A stretch of DNA of 64,000 nt, from positions 124,001 through 188,000 of the forward strand of contig CALSFV010000287.1 in the NCBI GenBank assembly GCA_943737045.1. The letters run 5' to 3'. A program made the position numbers and the translations under genes. This stretch comes from Parapristionchus giblindavisi. Its lineage: Eukaryota > Nematoda > Chromadorea > Rhabditida > Diplogasteridae. Within the stretch, counting starts at the first letter, position 1, and every line of letters begins with the position of its first letter. The notes beneath the pieces are model-generated. The model ran no database searches and was not told the DNA's origin. It saw only the letters and a list, made by a program, of their open reading frames with translations. Below, piece by piece: positions 45,046-57,100 of the stretch.

Positions 45046-46991
45046 TGACCACGTGTAGAGAATAACTCAACATGAAATGATTATTGACTCCAATTCATGT
45101 CATAACCATATTAACTAGAGAGATAAATGATCAAGTATAGTACTACGTAAAAGAAGTATATAATAGATCTGAGTGGGAGAATGTTAATTATCGTATAATA
45201 GTTTCCCAAAGAACAACCATTATCTAATTATAAGTGATCTGAATGGTCTATTCTTATAGTTACGGTATTTGTAATCGAGAGTCCGTGACGTTGTGATGGA
45301 ATGATGATTACTAATTACTATATATCATGAAAAAGCATGCAAATGAATCTCTGTATAACATGCAATGTAAAAATAGTTAATCTCCAGTTGTTTCGGGCAG
45401 GGTTTCTTGATAGATAAAGGAACCCTACTCACTAATTTCCGCAGTTTTCAGAAATGCGAATTTCCCTTCACGGGCCTGATAGTTCATTGTTGTTTTTAGC
45501 GATCAAGAAGCCAAAACAGCATAAAATAAATAGTATACATTAGGAAGAACACAGTAACTCTTGCAACCTTTCTGTCTTCAATGTTTGTTTCAAGAAAATA
45601 TTTGAGGAACTACACCTTTAAGACTGCTATTATGTGTTCCCATAATGAATCCGAACTTTATAGATGTTTTGTGCTTTTGGGGAATACCATAAATACATAC
45701 AGTAGACATGCTTAAAAGTGGTCAAATCTTTCCCATTTTTTACTCGTAATAATCCGTCCAGATATGGTTCTTCGGGCAATTACTTATTGAGATATCGCAA
45801 AAGGCAAAATTTTAAAAATTGTTTTACCAACATTGTGAAATTGACGTTTTTCTGTTTTATTTTCTAACAATTTTTATTGTTCGTTTTAATTCATGTTACC
45901 ATTAATTATTTTATGATTTAGAGTATGGGTAGGCTTTGTGTAGCAGCCCGTTTAACATCGCACCAGCAAAATGCGATGGTATGAGGAGCACAAAGGGGAG
46001 ACACACAAGTGAAGCTTTCGCAGCAATTCTGCTTGTTCCAATCAAATATTTTCCAAGTTCCTTACCCGTCTAAGACCTGGAAACGTTCCAGGAGCAATTA
46101 TTGGAGCAGGTAAACCTCATAGACCCGCCATATCGTCGATGGCAACATCCTGCGGGCGCTTCGAAATAACCCCAAAATGTCGACAGGTGTGGTCGAATCG
46201 ATCTCCCAGCCACCTGGAGACCCCAGCGTGTCCCTCCACACTGCTCAATAGAGTTGGCAATAACGCACTATTCATTGCGGGCCCGCAGAGCGGTGTAATT
46301 CATTGCGGGCCCGCAAACTCGAATAGTGCGGTGTAAAATCATTACGGGCCCGCAATGGCATTGCGGGCCCGCAAAGTCCTTTTCCTCTCCGAGAGAATGA
46401 AGAGAGAAGGAAGAGGAGAGGAAAATGACTTTGCGGGCCCGCAATGATTTTACACCGCACCATTCGAAATTGCGGGACGCAATGATTTCACACCGCATTG
46501 CGGGCCCGCAATCACTAGCAATGAAAAGCTAATTTCTTTGCGGGCCCGCAACGTCCAAATTGCCAACTCTACTACCAATGTATCCTTACGGAATTCTAAT
46601 CTTGGGACACCCTTTCCAATAACGATATAATTTCCAAAAGAGTCTTTGCTAGGAAATCATTCCATCAATTTTCTTTTCTCGGAATTTTCTCGGAACATAG
46701 ATCAAGCCTTTTCAAACGTAAAACATGTACGCAACAAAATGACAAATGAAAATAATATATTTCAAAAATATGACATTGAATAGGAAGGATTTATTCGCAC
46801 TCCGATCTAATCTAGTATTCACACATCTCATTCACATTATTTGTTTACTACATTTCTATTACTGATATCGACCATAAAGTCCCCATTAGGCAAATAGAAT
46901 TTACTTCATTAACTATTCAAGAAAATTGATTAAGAAATTCTCCCTTTACACGTCAAGAGTCGTTTATTCCTTTATCTCTGTACTGTCAATG
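45046..46991. other. Intergenic stretch with one GC-palindrome element
   Basis: AT-rich except for 45,950-46,260, a less AT-rich anonymous piece (possibly an old repeat), and the element at 46,249-46,571. No gene seen. Confidence 0.5.
46249..46571. mobile_element. MITE packed with GCGGGCCCGC palindromes
   Basis: TIRs TAGAGTTGGCAAT / ATTGCCAACTCTA with TA at both borders suggest a Tc1/mariner-type target. Inside are eight copies of the palindrome TTGCGGGCCCGCAA or close variants (one degenerate), near 46,276, 46,300, 46,344, 46,359, 46,430, 46,466, 46,496 and 46,537. They are arranged in a larger foldback around a CCTCTCC/GGAGAGG centre. An extreme GC island in AT-rich DNA. Confidence 0.85.
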
Positions 46992-49271
46992 ATGAATTAC
47001 TCTTTGTCTTTATCTGATCTATCTTTATTGCGATATGGATTCGAATGGGATCGCGATTATACATTTGAAATATTCCATTGGTATTAATTTGTACGTTTAC
47101 CAATCAAGAGCTTAAAATGACCTAGGTATCAAAACTTCATTTCACTTCTTTCTCTTTTTATTTTACATCCCATAGTATTCTATCTTTTGTCGAAGCACAG
47201 TTCTTCTATGTCGAATGACTTGAGATATGGATACATAGTAAATCAGGTTCAATAATACTCTATTTTCTTTTCCACCAAATATTTTCTTCGTTTAGTTAGT
47301 CATGCTTTCTATCGACGCATATTTGAACATTGGTCTCAAGGTATATATCATAGCACCATACGGAGGTTTATATTGTGGAGGTATTTTGTGTCAAATCCAT
47401 ATTTCTAAGCAAGTTTTGCTGGTAAGAATACTATACAATGTTCATGGAAATCGATAGAATTATTAATTTCAGTTCTTCCTCGCTCTTCTTGTAATAAATG
47501 CAATCACCTCCCTTAGTTACATTGTCATGAGAATGCATCAAATTGTTCTAAAAGAAACGGCAAGCATTTTTCGCCTTTCAGTCGGGTTCGTTTAGCTTCA
47601 TTGAAAACTCCTGTCAACTCTCTTTTGACGGCACAAAAGTTGAGAGAATCTAGAGAGTAGAGACTGAAGACTTATTATCATTCTGTATTATCAATCGTTG
47701 TTAATACGATATCCCAAGCTTATTTGAAACTCTCCGCTCTGGCTACACACTCTCGCTTTAATTATCTACGAGAGAGATATTGCCAAAGCGGACAGTAGTA
47801 CAATTACCTTTGTGGTGTGCCTTTCAAGATTTTAAGACCAAATAAAAAAAGTGTACCTCTTTGTTGCAGTCTTCAGATAGGATTTATTGTTGCTGAATAC
47901 AGTTATCTCACTCTTAATTTGTTCGGATTCGGGTACTTTGGAATAGATGCTGAAAATTATGATGAAATAATTGGAAAGGTTTCCTATTTCATGTATTTTT
48001 TTAAGGGAAAAGTAGTTTATTTATTTCCTGTTTGATAATTACATAAAAGTACTAACTATAAAAAGCATAAAAAATGATTTGAGAATGCTGAATTGCAAAT
48101 GTTTCTCGTAAGGGGAGGAACTTTCTTCTTGTTCGGAGAAAAAGGAGAAGCCGGATCGTTCACTTACGGTACGTTTATCTCATTTTGATATTTGGTAAAG
48201 ATTAAGGATCCCTCCTTTTTATGATACTGCAGTTTCAACGATAACACTGCATTTGATAAAGAGTGTTTAAATTTAAATTTAAATTGAGCATAATTTGCTT
48301 TAATTTTTAAATTTTGTGCCAATTAAATCAATATTAGTTAGGAACTCATCATTCTCTCACGCAAAAAAAGAGAATATAACGATCAGTCTTTTTTGTATTC
48401 CTAAATTCATTAATACATTTTTCATATCAGAGGTTTACATTCTCACGAGTTGTATGATATTAATATGGCCTTTCTTCGCTTTCTTTCTATGTCATGGACT
48501 ATACACAATATTAAAGAAGAATACCAAGGTATCAAGATTTGGAATGGATAAATCATAGTATATTCTTCCAGATGCATATATCTTCTGTTACTCAATCAGT
48601 GCACATTCGTTTTATGAAACTTTTTTGGGCTCAGGTCAGTCGCATTTAAAATCTTTTTCGAATATATATTTTCAGCTAGCGATATATTTTATTTGCTACG
48701 TAGTACCTGTATGTTCATTTCTCTTTTCGTTAATGGTAGACGTTTCGATATTTATCGATGCCAATGTACTCGCTTTCATTCGATTTATCTTCGTGGTCAG
48801 TATATTTTTTTAAATATTTTATAAATATGATTAAACAACTCAACGAAATCATTGAAATATTAATAATTTAGATTCTTTTCATCAGTACTCCGTATATATC
48901 ATCCATTACTTTCATTGTGAGAAATCCAATGACTATAAAGGTTTGAACCAGTTATATTAAAATAATGCTTCTCAGCTAAATAATCTACTGTCACAAAGTG
49001 GTCTTTAAAGGTACAGATAAAGCTAATTTGAAACTCTCTGTAAATGCTATCTTGCTTTCTTTATCTACGAGAGAGCGTTTCCAGAGCGGATAGTAAAACT
49101 AGCTCGAGGAGTGCCTTGAAATATAATATTTGATGACAACGTTTTTTTACATTGACTTTTTTTCAGAAGATTCTTCAAAAATTGAATATGTTCTTCTCGG
49201 GATCTATCAATAAATCTAATGAAGTTACTAAAGAAATTACGAGAACATTCATCAATGTACATTCAATGTAG
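46992..49271 (+). CDS. Srh/Sri-type 7TM chemoreceptor, intact paralogue (365 aa)
   Basis: Exons: 46992-47080, 47126-47246, 47296-47421, 47473-47585, 47870-47978, 48084-48168, 48431-48528, 48572-48634, 48676-48795, 48872-48940, 49167-49271; phases agree (1,098 nt). Features: TM1 with LFILHPIVFYLLSKHSSSM, TM2-3 with APYGGLYCGGILC, an E(X)Y motif after TM4, LIWPFFAFFLCHGLY (TM5), TQSVHIRFMKLFWAQ before TM6, and STPYISSITFIVRNPMTIK (TM7). It belongs to the Str superfamily, nearest by look to Srh/Sri. Introns 4 and 10 each carry a palindromic MITE. Exon lengths match those of the next gene, showing tandem duplication. Exons 8 and 9 end in GTCAGT donors. Confidence 0.85.
47705..47826. mobile_element. 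Palindromic MITE (AAGGCACACC family), copy 4
   Basis: CAAGCTTATTTGAAACTCTC to GTGTGCCTTTC, with inverted CTCTCG/CGAGAG halves. Inside intron 4 of the intact Srh/Sri-type gene and absent from intron 4 of its paralogue. Confidence 0.75.
49007..49118. mobile_element. Palindromic MITE (AAGGCACACC family), copy 5
   Basis: AAAGGTACAGATAAAGCTAA to CTCGAGGAGTGCCTT. Inside intron 10 of the intact Srh/Sri-type gene. Confidence 0.75.
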
Positions 49272-49821
49272 TCATTGATATCTTGATTCTAATCTTCCCC
49301 GGGAAAAAGCACTCGGAAAAAGAGAGAAAAATGTGTCTTATTTTTGTCCTCTTAAAAAAAGCACTGTAAAAATCAAATATATCGCTTCCCTGGCAAGTGT
49401 TCTTTTAAAAAAGAAACCCGCAAAAAATGCTTAAAAACGATGTTTTCAGTCTATAGCTCTTCTAAGAACAGGGAAATTCGCTTTCACTTGATTTTTCCGA
49501 AAAAATCTTGAACATGCATGTAAAACGCAAATATCTCCGTTCATACCGAGTAGAGCTAGATATAAAAAACTTCGTTTATAAACTTTTTGAAGTTCGGTAT
49601 CTCTAGTTAGAGAACTGAGATATTTGTTTTTAAATGACAGAAAACGCACCCTTTTGCTTTTGTCCGAGTGCTTTTCATCCAGAAAACTAACATCACGTAA
49701 AATACACGAGTTGTGATATAAAGTTAGACTGAAATATATGACACCACAAGACTTTAGACTGGTGGTCTACCTTATACATACATATACGAATATATTATGT
49801 CCAGAACAGATTTGTCATTCG

Positions 49822-49984
49822 TCATTCTGGTACTAGGTCGAATGAGAACAGATGAATAATAACCGACTGGATGATAACTATTTGCATATGAGAGACAGGT
49901 GGTAATGAATAGACAACGCATGCAAATGGTTATCATCCAGTCGGTTATTATTCATCGGTTCTCATTCGACCAAGTGCTGTCATT
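49822..49984. mobile_element. Foldback MITE, ~55-bp arms
   Basis: The left arm GGTCGAATGAGAAC through ATAATAACCGACTGGATG to TTTGCAT is mirrored by ATGCAAA through CATCCAGTCGGTTATTAT to GTTCTCATTCGACC. The loop is about 40 bp. Confidence 0.85.
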
Positions 49985-50159
49985 ATCAATTGTATGCGGA
50001 ACGATTATGAGGTGTATGTAATAAAGTAGTAAAATAAAGAAGGCAAATGATATGATTGTATCCACCTCACAACTACATCTTCAGTAAATAAATATATTAA
50101 ATATATAATAAATATAACTTCTTCAAATAAATTCTGACAAAGTGATAAAATCATTCCTA

Positions 50160-50600
50160 CAATGCAATTTAATGAGTTGTGTTATTCAGTTATTTAGTTG
50201 TTATTGTTCGTCCAGGAGCTAAACAGTTCCTTCATGTAAAAAGGAAGGAGGCGGTAAGTTAAGAAATAACAGTTCTTTGTGACTTATCACCTGCTATTCA
50301 TATTTATCCTTGTTGCCTTTTTGTTATTATATCTTATGTATTATAAAACATCGCAACTTTCAATTCTTCTAAGTTTAGTTAGTTATATTATTGTATTTCT
50401 TATTGAGACTTGGATTTAAATATACCCCCAACGATTCCGATTCATAGATTATAGGTGGTTTTCACTGCTGTTTTCGTAAAGAACACACTGCTTCTTCCAA
50501 TTTAACAAAAGGTACTGGAGTAACCATAATTGCTCACGCATCAACTAATCCAATATTTGTTGACTATTTTAGTGCGCTATAGATTGAATCATTGATTATC
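50160..50600 (+). repeat. Paralogous downstream block A
   Basis: It matches 61,780-62,570 with interruptions. Shared landmarks: AAGGAAGGAGGCGGTAAGTT, ACTTATCACCTGCT, TTTACTGCTGTTTTC-like and CACGCATC-ACTAATCCAATA. It is the 3' flank of the tandem receptor duplication. It lacks the insertions found in block B. Confidence 0.8.
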
Positions 50601-50630
50601 GACATACATCTCTCATCAAATACGTTACGT

Positions 50631-50826
50631 TACACTGAGAGCAAACTTACCCAAATATGGGTAATAGATTTGCCAACTTACGCTACTTGTGTACACAATT
50701 TGCCCACATTCGGGTAAATGGTAGCCCAAAAACCACCGATTTGCCCATATACAGGTTAGCATTTGTCTGAATACGGGCAAATCGTTCGCCAACTAACGGC
50801 ATTCGGGCAAATTAAATCTCTGTGTA
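50631..50826. mobile_element. MITE with TACACTGAGAG ends
   Basis: TIRs CACTGAGAGCAAACTTACCC against the inverse of GGGCAAATTAAATCTCTGTG, with TA at both borders (Tc1/mariner-type). The interior has several TTTGCCC..CGGGTAAAT motifs. It lies directly upstream of the second Srh/Sri-type gene. Confidence 0.75.
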
Positions 50827-51149
50827 TGCTCCCGTTCTTCACTTATTATCATTTTCACTCCACTCTTTTCAAATTTGCTCTCCAACTCGTAGACTTCAGG
50901 AGCGAGTATAATTCAAGCTATGGACTACGCATTTTCTGATTCCAATCGATCTTTCCTACGATACGGTTTAGGAATGGATCAAAAATACTTCTTTGATATG
51001 TTCTCCTGGTATCCGTTTTATAGTATCCCCTTTATGGTCCTCTATTGATGTACAGGTATCTAAAATTCATTTTATTTGCTTCTATTCTTATTTTGCATCC
51101 GATGGTATTTTATATTTTATTGAAACATAGTTCTTCAATGTTATCTGAA

Positions 51150-54100
51150 CTAGCGCGACTACGTTCGCGCCTCAGAGAGTTTTGCGCATATTTATCTTAA
51201 TATTTATCTTAATCGTTGGGATGGGGCTCCGCTCCATCTCAACTACGTTATCCCAATACTTTTTGGCCGTTTTAATCGATTATGGTACGGTAGGGGTACG
51301 GTAGGTGGGCTACGGTAGTTGAAAATATTCGAGAAAAATTTGTCTCGTCGATTTACCTAAGTGGGACCAAGAACGGAATTTTAATCGCAAGTTTGAAAAA
51401 TAAAGTGAGTTTGCGTTAACATAGTACTACGGTAGATGGGTTACGGTACCTGAAAATGGTCTAGAAAAATTTCTCATGTCGTTTTACACAAGGACGAACC
51501 AAGCAAGGAATTTTAATCGCAAGTTTGAAAAATAAAGACAGTTAGCGTTACATTAGTACTACGGTAGATGGGTTACGGTACCTGAAAATGGTCTAGAAAA
51601 GTTTGTCATGTCGTTTTACACAAGGACGAACCAAGCAAGGAATTTTAATCGCAAGTTTGAAAAATAAAGTCAGTTTGCGTTAACGTAGTACTACGGTAGA
51701 TGGGTTACGGTAGCTGAAAGTGGTCTAGAAAAATATGTCATGTCGTTTTACACAAGGATAGAGCAAGCACGGAATTTATAACGCAATTTGAAAAATAAAG
51801 TCAGTTTGTGATCCCAGCCAAAAATTACGGTAACAAAACGTTTTGGTGAATATCTCAGAATTTTGATAAGTGACCCCGGTTTTTTAGTTGCGTAATCGCC
51901 TTATATCAGATTTGTGCACAAGTTATCAAAAAATGAGGATCCTAAGTGCCCAGTAAAGTAAAATGCTTATCTGTGTAAGTAAGTATGTAAGAGGCGCGAA
52001 CGTAGTTCAGAGAGTTTTGCGCATATTTATCTTACTCGTTAGGATGGAGCTCCGCTCCATCTCAACTACGTTAGCCCAATGCTTCTTGGCCGTTTTAATC
52101 GAATTTGGTGCGGTAGGGGTACGGTAGGTGGGTTACGGTAGCTGAAGATATTCGAGAAAAATTTGTCTCGTCGAGTTACCCTAGTGGTATCAAGAACGGA
52201 TTTTTTAACGCGAGTTTGAAAAATAAAGTCAGTTTCCGTTAACGTAGTACTACGGTAGACGGGTTACGGTAGCTCAAAATGTTCTAGAAAAGTCCATGCC
52301 CTCGAGCTACACAAGGAAGTACCAAGCACGGAATTTTAATCGCAAGTTTGAAAAATAAAGTTAGTTTGCGTTATCCTGGTACGGTATGTGGGTTACGGTA
52401 GCTGAAAATGTTCTGGAAAAATTTGTCTCATCGAGGTACCCTAAGAGGGACAAATAACGGAATTTTAATCGCAAGTTTGAAAAAAAGAGCAAATTTGGTA
52501 CGGTAGGGTTACGGTAGGTGGGTTACGGTAGCTGAAAGTATTTTAGAAATGTTTATCCCGTCAAGCTACCAAAGCAAGTAGCAAATATAAAAATAAAGTC
52601 AGTTTGCGTTAACGGAAAATTTGGAAAAGGCACGGCGTTGCCGCATTTATGGTGTGCCGTGATATACGGCGCTAATTTTATTGTGGCGAGGGGAAGCGAC
52701 CAATTCGGCAAAGTTGGAGCTCAAAATGTTCGTATGGGCCGTCCGCATACGATGAATACGTTGTTTTGCGAAAACGATGTAAAATGCGTTGACAAATCGA
52801 TCGAGAATTTTGGGTTACTGTAACTCGCGTTTTTCGCAATTTTCTCAGAATTTTGATAAATGACCCCTGTTTTTTTAGTTGCGTAATCGCCTTATATCAT
52901 AGGCGGGCATCATGTATCAAAAAATGAGGATCCTAAGTGCCCAGTAAAGCAAAATGCTTAGCTCTCTAAGTAAGTATTGTAACTAGCGCGAACTACGTTC
53001 GCGCCTCAGAGAGTTTTGCGCATTTGTATTATAATCGTTGGGATGCAGCTCCGCTCCATCTCAACTACGTTACTACAATGCTTCTTGGCCGTTTTAATCG
53101 AATTTGGTTCGGTAGGGGTACAGTAGATGGGTTACGGTAGTTGAAAATATCCGAGAAAAATTTGTCTCGTGGATTTTCCCAAGGGGGGCAAAGCACGGAA
53201 TTTTTATCGCGAGTTTGAACAATAAAGTCAGTTCGCGATAACGTGGTACGGTAGGCGGGTTACGGTAGCTGAAAATGGTCTAGAAAAATTTCTCTTGTCG
53301 AGTTACTTAAGGAAGTACCAATCACGGAATTTTTACCGCAAGTTTGAAAAATAAAGTCAGTTTGCGTTAACGTGGTACGGTAAGTGGGTTACGGTAGATG
53401 AAAATGGTCTAGAAAAATTTGTCATGTCGTTTTACACAAGGATGGAGCAAGCACGGAATTTATAACGCAAGTTTGAAAAATAAAGTCAGTTTGCGTTAAC
53501 ATAGTACTACGGTAGATGGGTTACGGTAGCTGAAAATATTGTAGAATTGCTTATCCCGTCAAGCTAACAACGCAAGTAGCAAACATTACAGTTTGACAAA
53601 TAAAGTCAGTTTGCGATAACGGTAAATTTGGAACAGGCACAGCGTTGCCGCATTTATGGTGTGCCGTGATATACGGCGCCATTGTTATGGTGGCGCAAGG
53701 AAGCGACCAATTGGGTCATGCTCGAGCTCAAAGTGACCGCACAAGTCTCCGGCAAGTTCTGGATGTAGTATTTGGAGAAAAGAGTGTAAACTCCCCGCTG
53801 GAAAATCGAAAAAAAGAAATTTTGGATTACGGTAATCTTCCGAATTGGTTTTGTGTATTTTTCTCGGAATTTTGATAAATGACCCCCTTTTTTTAGTTGC
53901 GTAATCGACTTATATGGCTAATGTCATGTCGATATCAAAAAATGAGGATCCTAACTGTCCAGTAAAGCAAAATGCTTATCTGTGTAAGTAAGTATGTAAT
54001 AGCGCGAACTACGTTCGCGCCTCAGAGAGTTTTGCGCATATGATTTCTAATCGTTGGGATGGAGCTCCGCTCCATCTCAACTACGTTAGCCCAATGCTTC

Positions 54101-57100
54101 TTGGCCGTTTCAATCGAATTTGGTACGGTAGGGGCACGGTAGGTGGGTTACGGTAGTTGCAAATACTCGAGAAAAGATAGAGCTCCGCTCCATCTCAACT
54201 ACGTTATCCAAATATTTCTTGGACGTTTTAATCAAATTTGGTACGGTAGTGGTACGGTAGGTGGGTTACGGTAGCTGAAAATGCTTTAGAAAAATTTGTC
54301 ATGTCGTTTTACACAGGGATGGAGCAAGTATGGAATTTTAATCACCAGTTTGAAAAATAAAGTCAGTTTGCATTAACGTAGTGTTACGGTGGATGGGTTA
54401 CGACAGCTGAAAATGTTCAAAAATAATTTGTCATGCCGTTTTACACAAGGATGGAGCAAGCACGGAATTTAAATCGCAAGTTTGAAAAATAAAGTCAGTT
54501 TGCGTTAAGATAGCACTACGGTAGATGGGTTACGGTAGCTGGAATTGGTCTAGAAAAATTTGTCTCGTCGAGTTACCCAAGAAAGTACCAAGCACGGAAT
54601 TTAAATCGCAAGTTTGAAAAATAAAGTCAGTTTGCGTTAAGATAGCACTACGGTAGATGGGTTACGATAGCTGAAAATGTTCAAAAAAAATTGTCATGCC
54701 GTTTTACACAAGGATGGAGCAAGCACGGAATTTATATCGCAAGTTTGAAAAATAAAGTCAGTTTGCGTTAACGTATTACTACGGTAGATGGGTTACGGTA
54801 GTTGAAAATGTTCTAGAAAAATTTCTCATATCGTTTTACACAAGGATGGAGCAAGCACGGAATTTAAAACGCAAGTTTGAAAAATAAAGTCAGTTTGCGT
54901 TAACGTAGTACTACGGTAGATGGGTTACGGTAGCCGAAAATGGTCTAGAAAAATTTGTCTTGTCGAGTTACTTAAGTTAGTACCAAGCAAGGATTTTTAA
55001 TCGCAAGTTTGAAAAATAAAGTCAGTTCACGATAAGGTGTACAGACCAACATATAAACGGGTGATTTTCTCAGGATTTTGATAATTGACCCCGGATTTTT
55101 AGTTGCGTAATCGTCTTGTATCAGCATGGCACGCAAGTTATCAAAAAATGAGGATCCTAAGTGCCCAGTAAAGCAAAATGCTTAGCTCTCTAAGTAAGGT
55201 ATGTAATAGCGCGAACTACGTTCGCGCCTCAGAGAGTTTTGCACATATTTATCTTAATATTTATCTTAATCGTTGGGATGGAGCTCCACTCCATCTCAAC
55301 TACGTTATCCCAATATTTCTTGGTCGTTTTAATCGAATTTGCAACGGTAGTGGTACGGTAGTTTAAAATATTCGAGAAAAAATTGTATCGTCGTTTTACC
55401 CAACGAAGTACCAAGAACGGAATTTTTATCGTAGTTAGAAAAATAAAGTCAGTTTGCGTTAACGTGGTACGGTATGTGGGTTACGGTAGCTGAAAATATT
55501 CTAGAAAAAAATTGTCTCGTCGTGTTATCCGAGGAGGGACGAAGCACGGAATTTTAATCACAAGTTTGAGCAAAAGTGCCAATTTGGTACGGTAGGGGTA
55601 CGGTAGATGGGTTACGGTAGCTGAAAATGACCTAGAAAAATTTGTCTCGTCGAGTTGCACAAGGATGTACTAAGCACGGAATTTATATCGCAAGTTTGAA
55701 AAATAAAGTCAGTTTGCGTTAACGTAGTACTACGGTAGATGGGTTACGGTAGCTGAAAATGACCTAGAAAAATTTGTCTCGTCGAGTTGCACAAGGATGG
55801 AGCAAGTACGGAATTTATGACGCAAGTTTGAAAATTAAAGTCAGTTCACGATAACTAAATCGAGAGAGAGTTTTGGGATTACGGTAACGCATTCACCAAC
55901 ATATATTCGGCTGATTTTCTCAGAATTTTGATAATTGACCCCGGTTTTTTAGTTGCGTAATCGCCTTATATCACAGTCGCGCACAAGTTATCAAAAAATG
56001 AAGATCCTAAGTGCCCAGTAATGTAAAATGCTTATCTGTGTAAGTAAGTATGTAACTAGCGCGAACTACGTTCGCGCCTCAGAGAGTTTTGCGCATATTT
56101 ATCTTAATCGTCATCTCAACTACGTTAGCCCAATGCTTCTTGGCAGTTTTTATCGAATTTGGTACGGTAGGGGTACTGTAGGAGGGTTACGGTAGTTGAA
56201 CATATCCGAGAAAAATTTGTCTCGTCGATATACCCAAGTGCGACCGAGAACGGAATTTTTATCACAAGTTTGAAAAATAAAGTCAGTTTGCGTTAACTTG
56301 GTACGGTAAATGGGTTACTGTAGCTGAAAATATTGCAGAAAAGTTTATTCCGTCAAGTTATACTAGGATGGACAAAGCACGGAATTTTTATCGCAAGTTT
56401 GAAAAATAAAGTAAGTTTGCGTTAACTTGGTACGGTATATGGGTTACTGTAGCTGAAAATATTGCAGAAAAGTTTATTCCGTCAAGTTATACTAGGATGG
56501 ACAAAGCACGGAATTTTTATCGCAAGTTTGAAAAATAAAGTCAGTTTGCGATAAAGTGGTACGGTAGATGGGTTACGATAGCTGAAAATATCTTAGAAAG
56601 ATTTGTCTTGTCGATTTACCCAAGGAAGTACCAAGCACGGAATTTTAATCGCAAGTTTGAAAAAAAGAGCAAATTTGGTACGGTAGGGTTACGGTAGGTG
56701 GGTTACGGTAGCTGAAAGTATTCTAGAAATGTTTATCCCTTCAAGCTACCAAAGCAAGTAGCAAATATAAAAATAAAGTAAGTTTGCGTTAACGGAAAAT
56801 TTGGAAAAGGCACGGCGTTGCCGCATTTATGGTGTGCCGTGATATACGGCGCTAATTTTATTGTGGCGAGGGGAAGCGACCAATTCGGCAAAGTTGGAGC
56901 TCAAAATGTTCGTATGGGCCGTCCGCATACGATGGATACGTTGTTTTGCGAAAACGATGTAAAATGCGTTGACAAATCGATCGAGAATTTTGGGTTACTG
57001 TAACTCGCGTTTTTCGCAATTTTCTCAGAAATTTGATAAGTGACCCCGGTTTTTTAGTTGCGTAATCGCCTTATATCATAGGCGGGCATCATGTATCAAA

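Noticed and set aside
46139..46498. Short ORFs across the GGGCCC palindrome element
   Set aside because: Read through repeats inside a non-coding MITE; no coding features.
52638..52823. Short ORFs starting MPHLWCAVIYGA in the tandem array (also 53,645 and 56,818)
   Set aside because: Not annotated as genes: only 61-76 codons, no splice partners, third copy diverges early. Kept as a finding because the DNA block is conserved.
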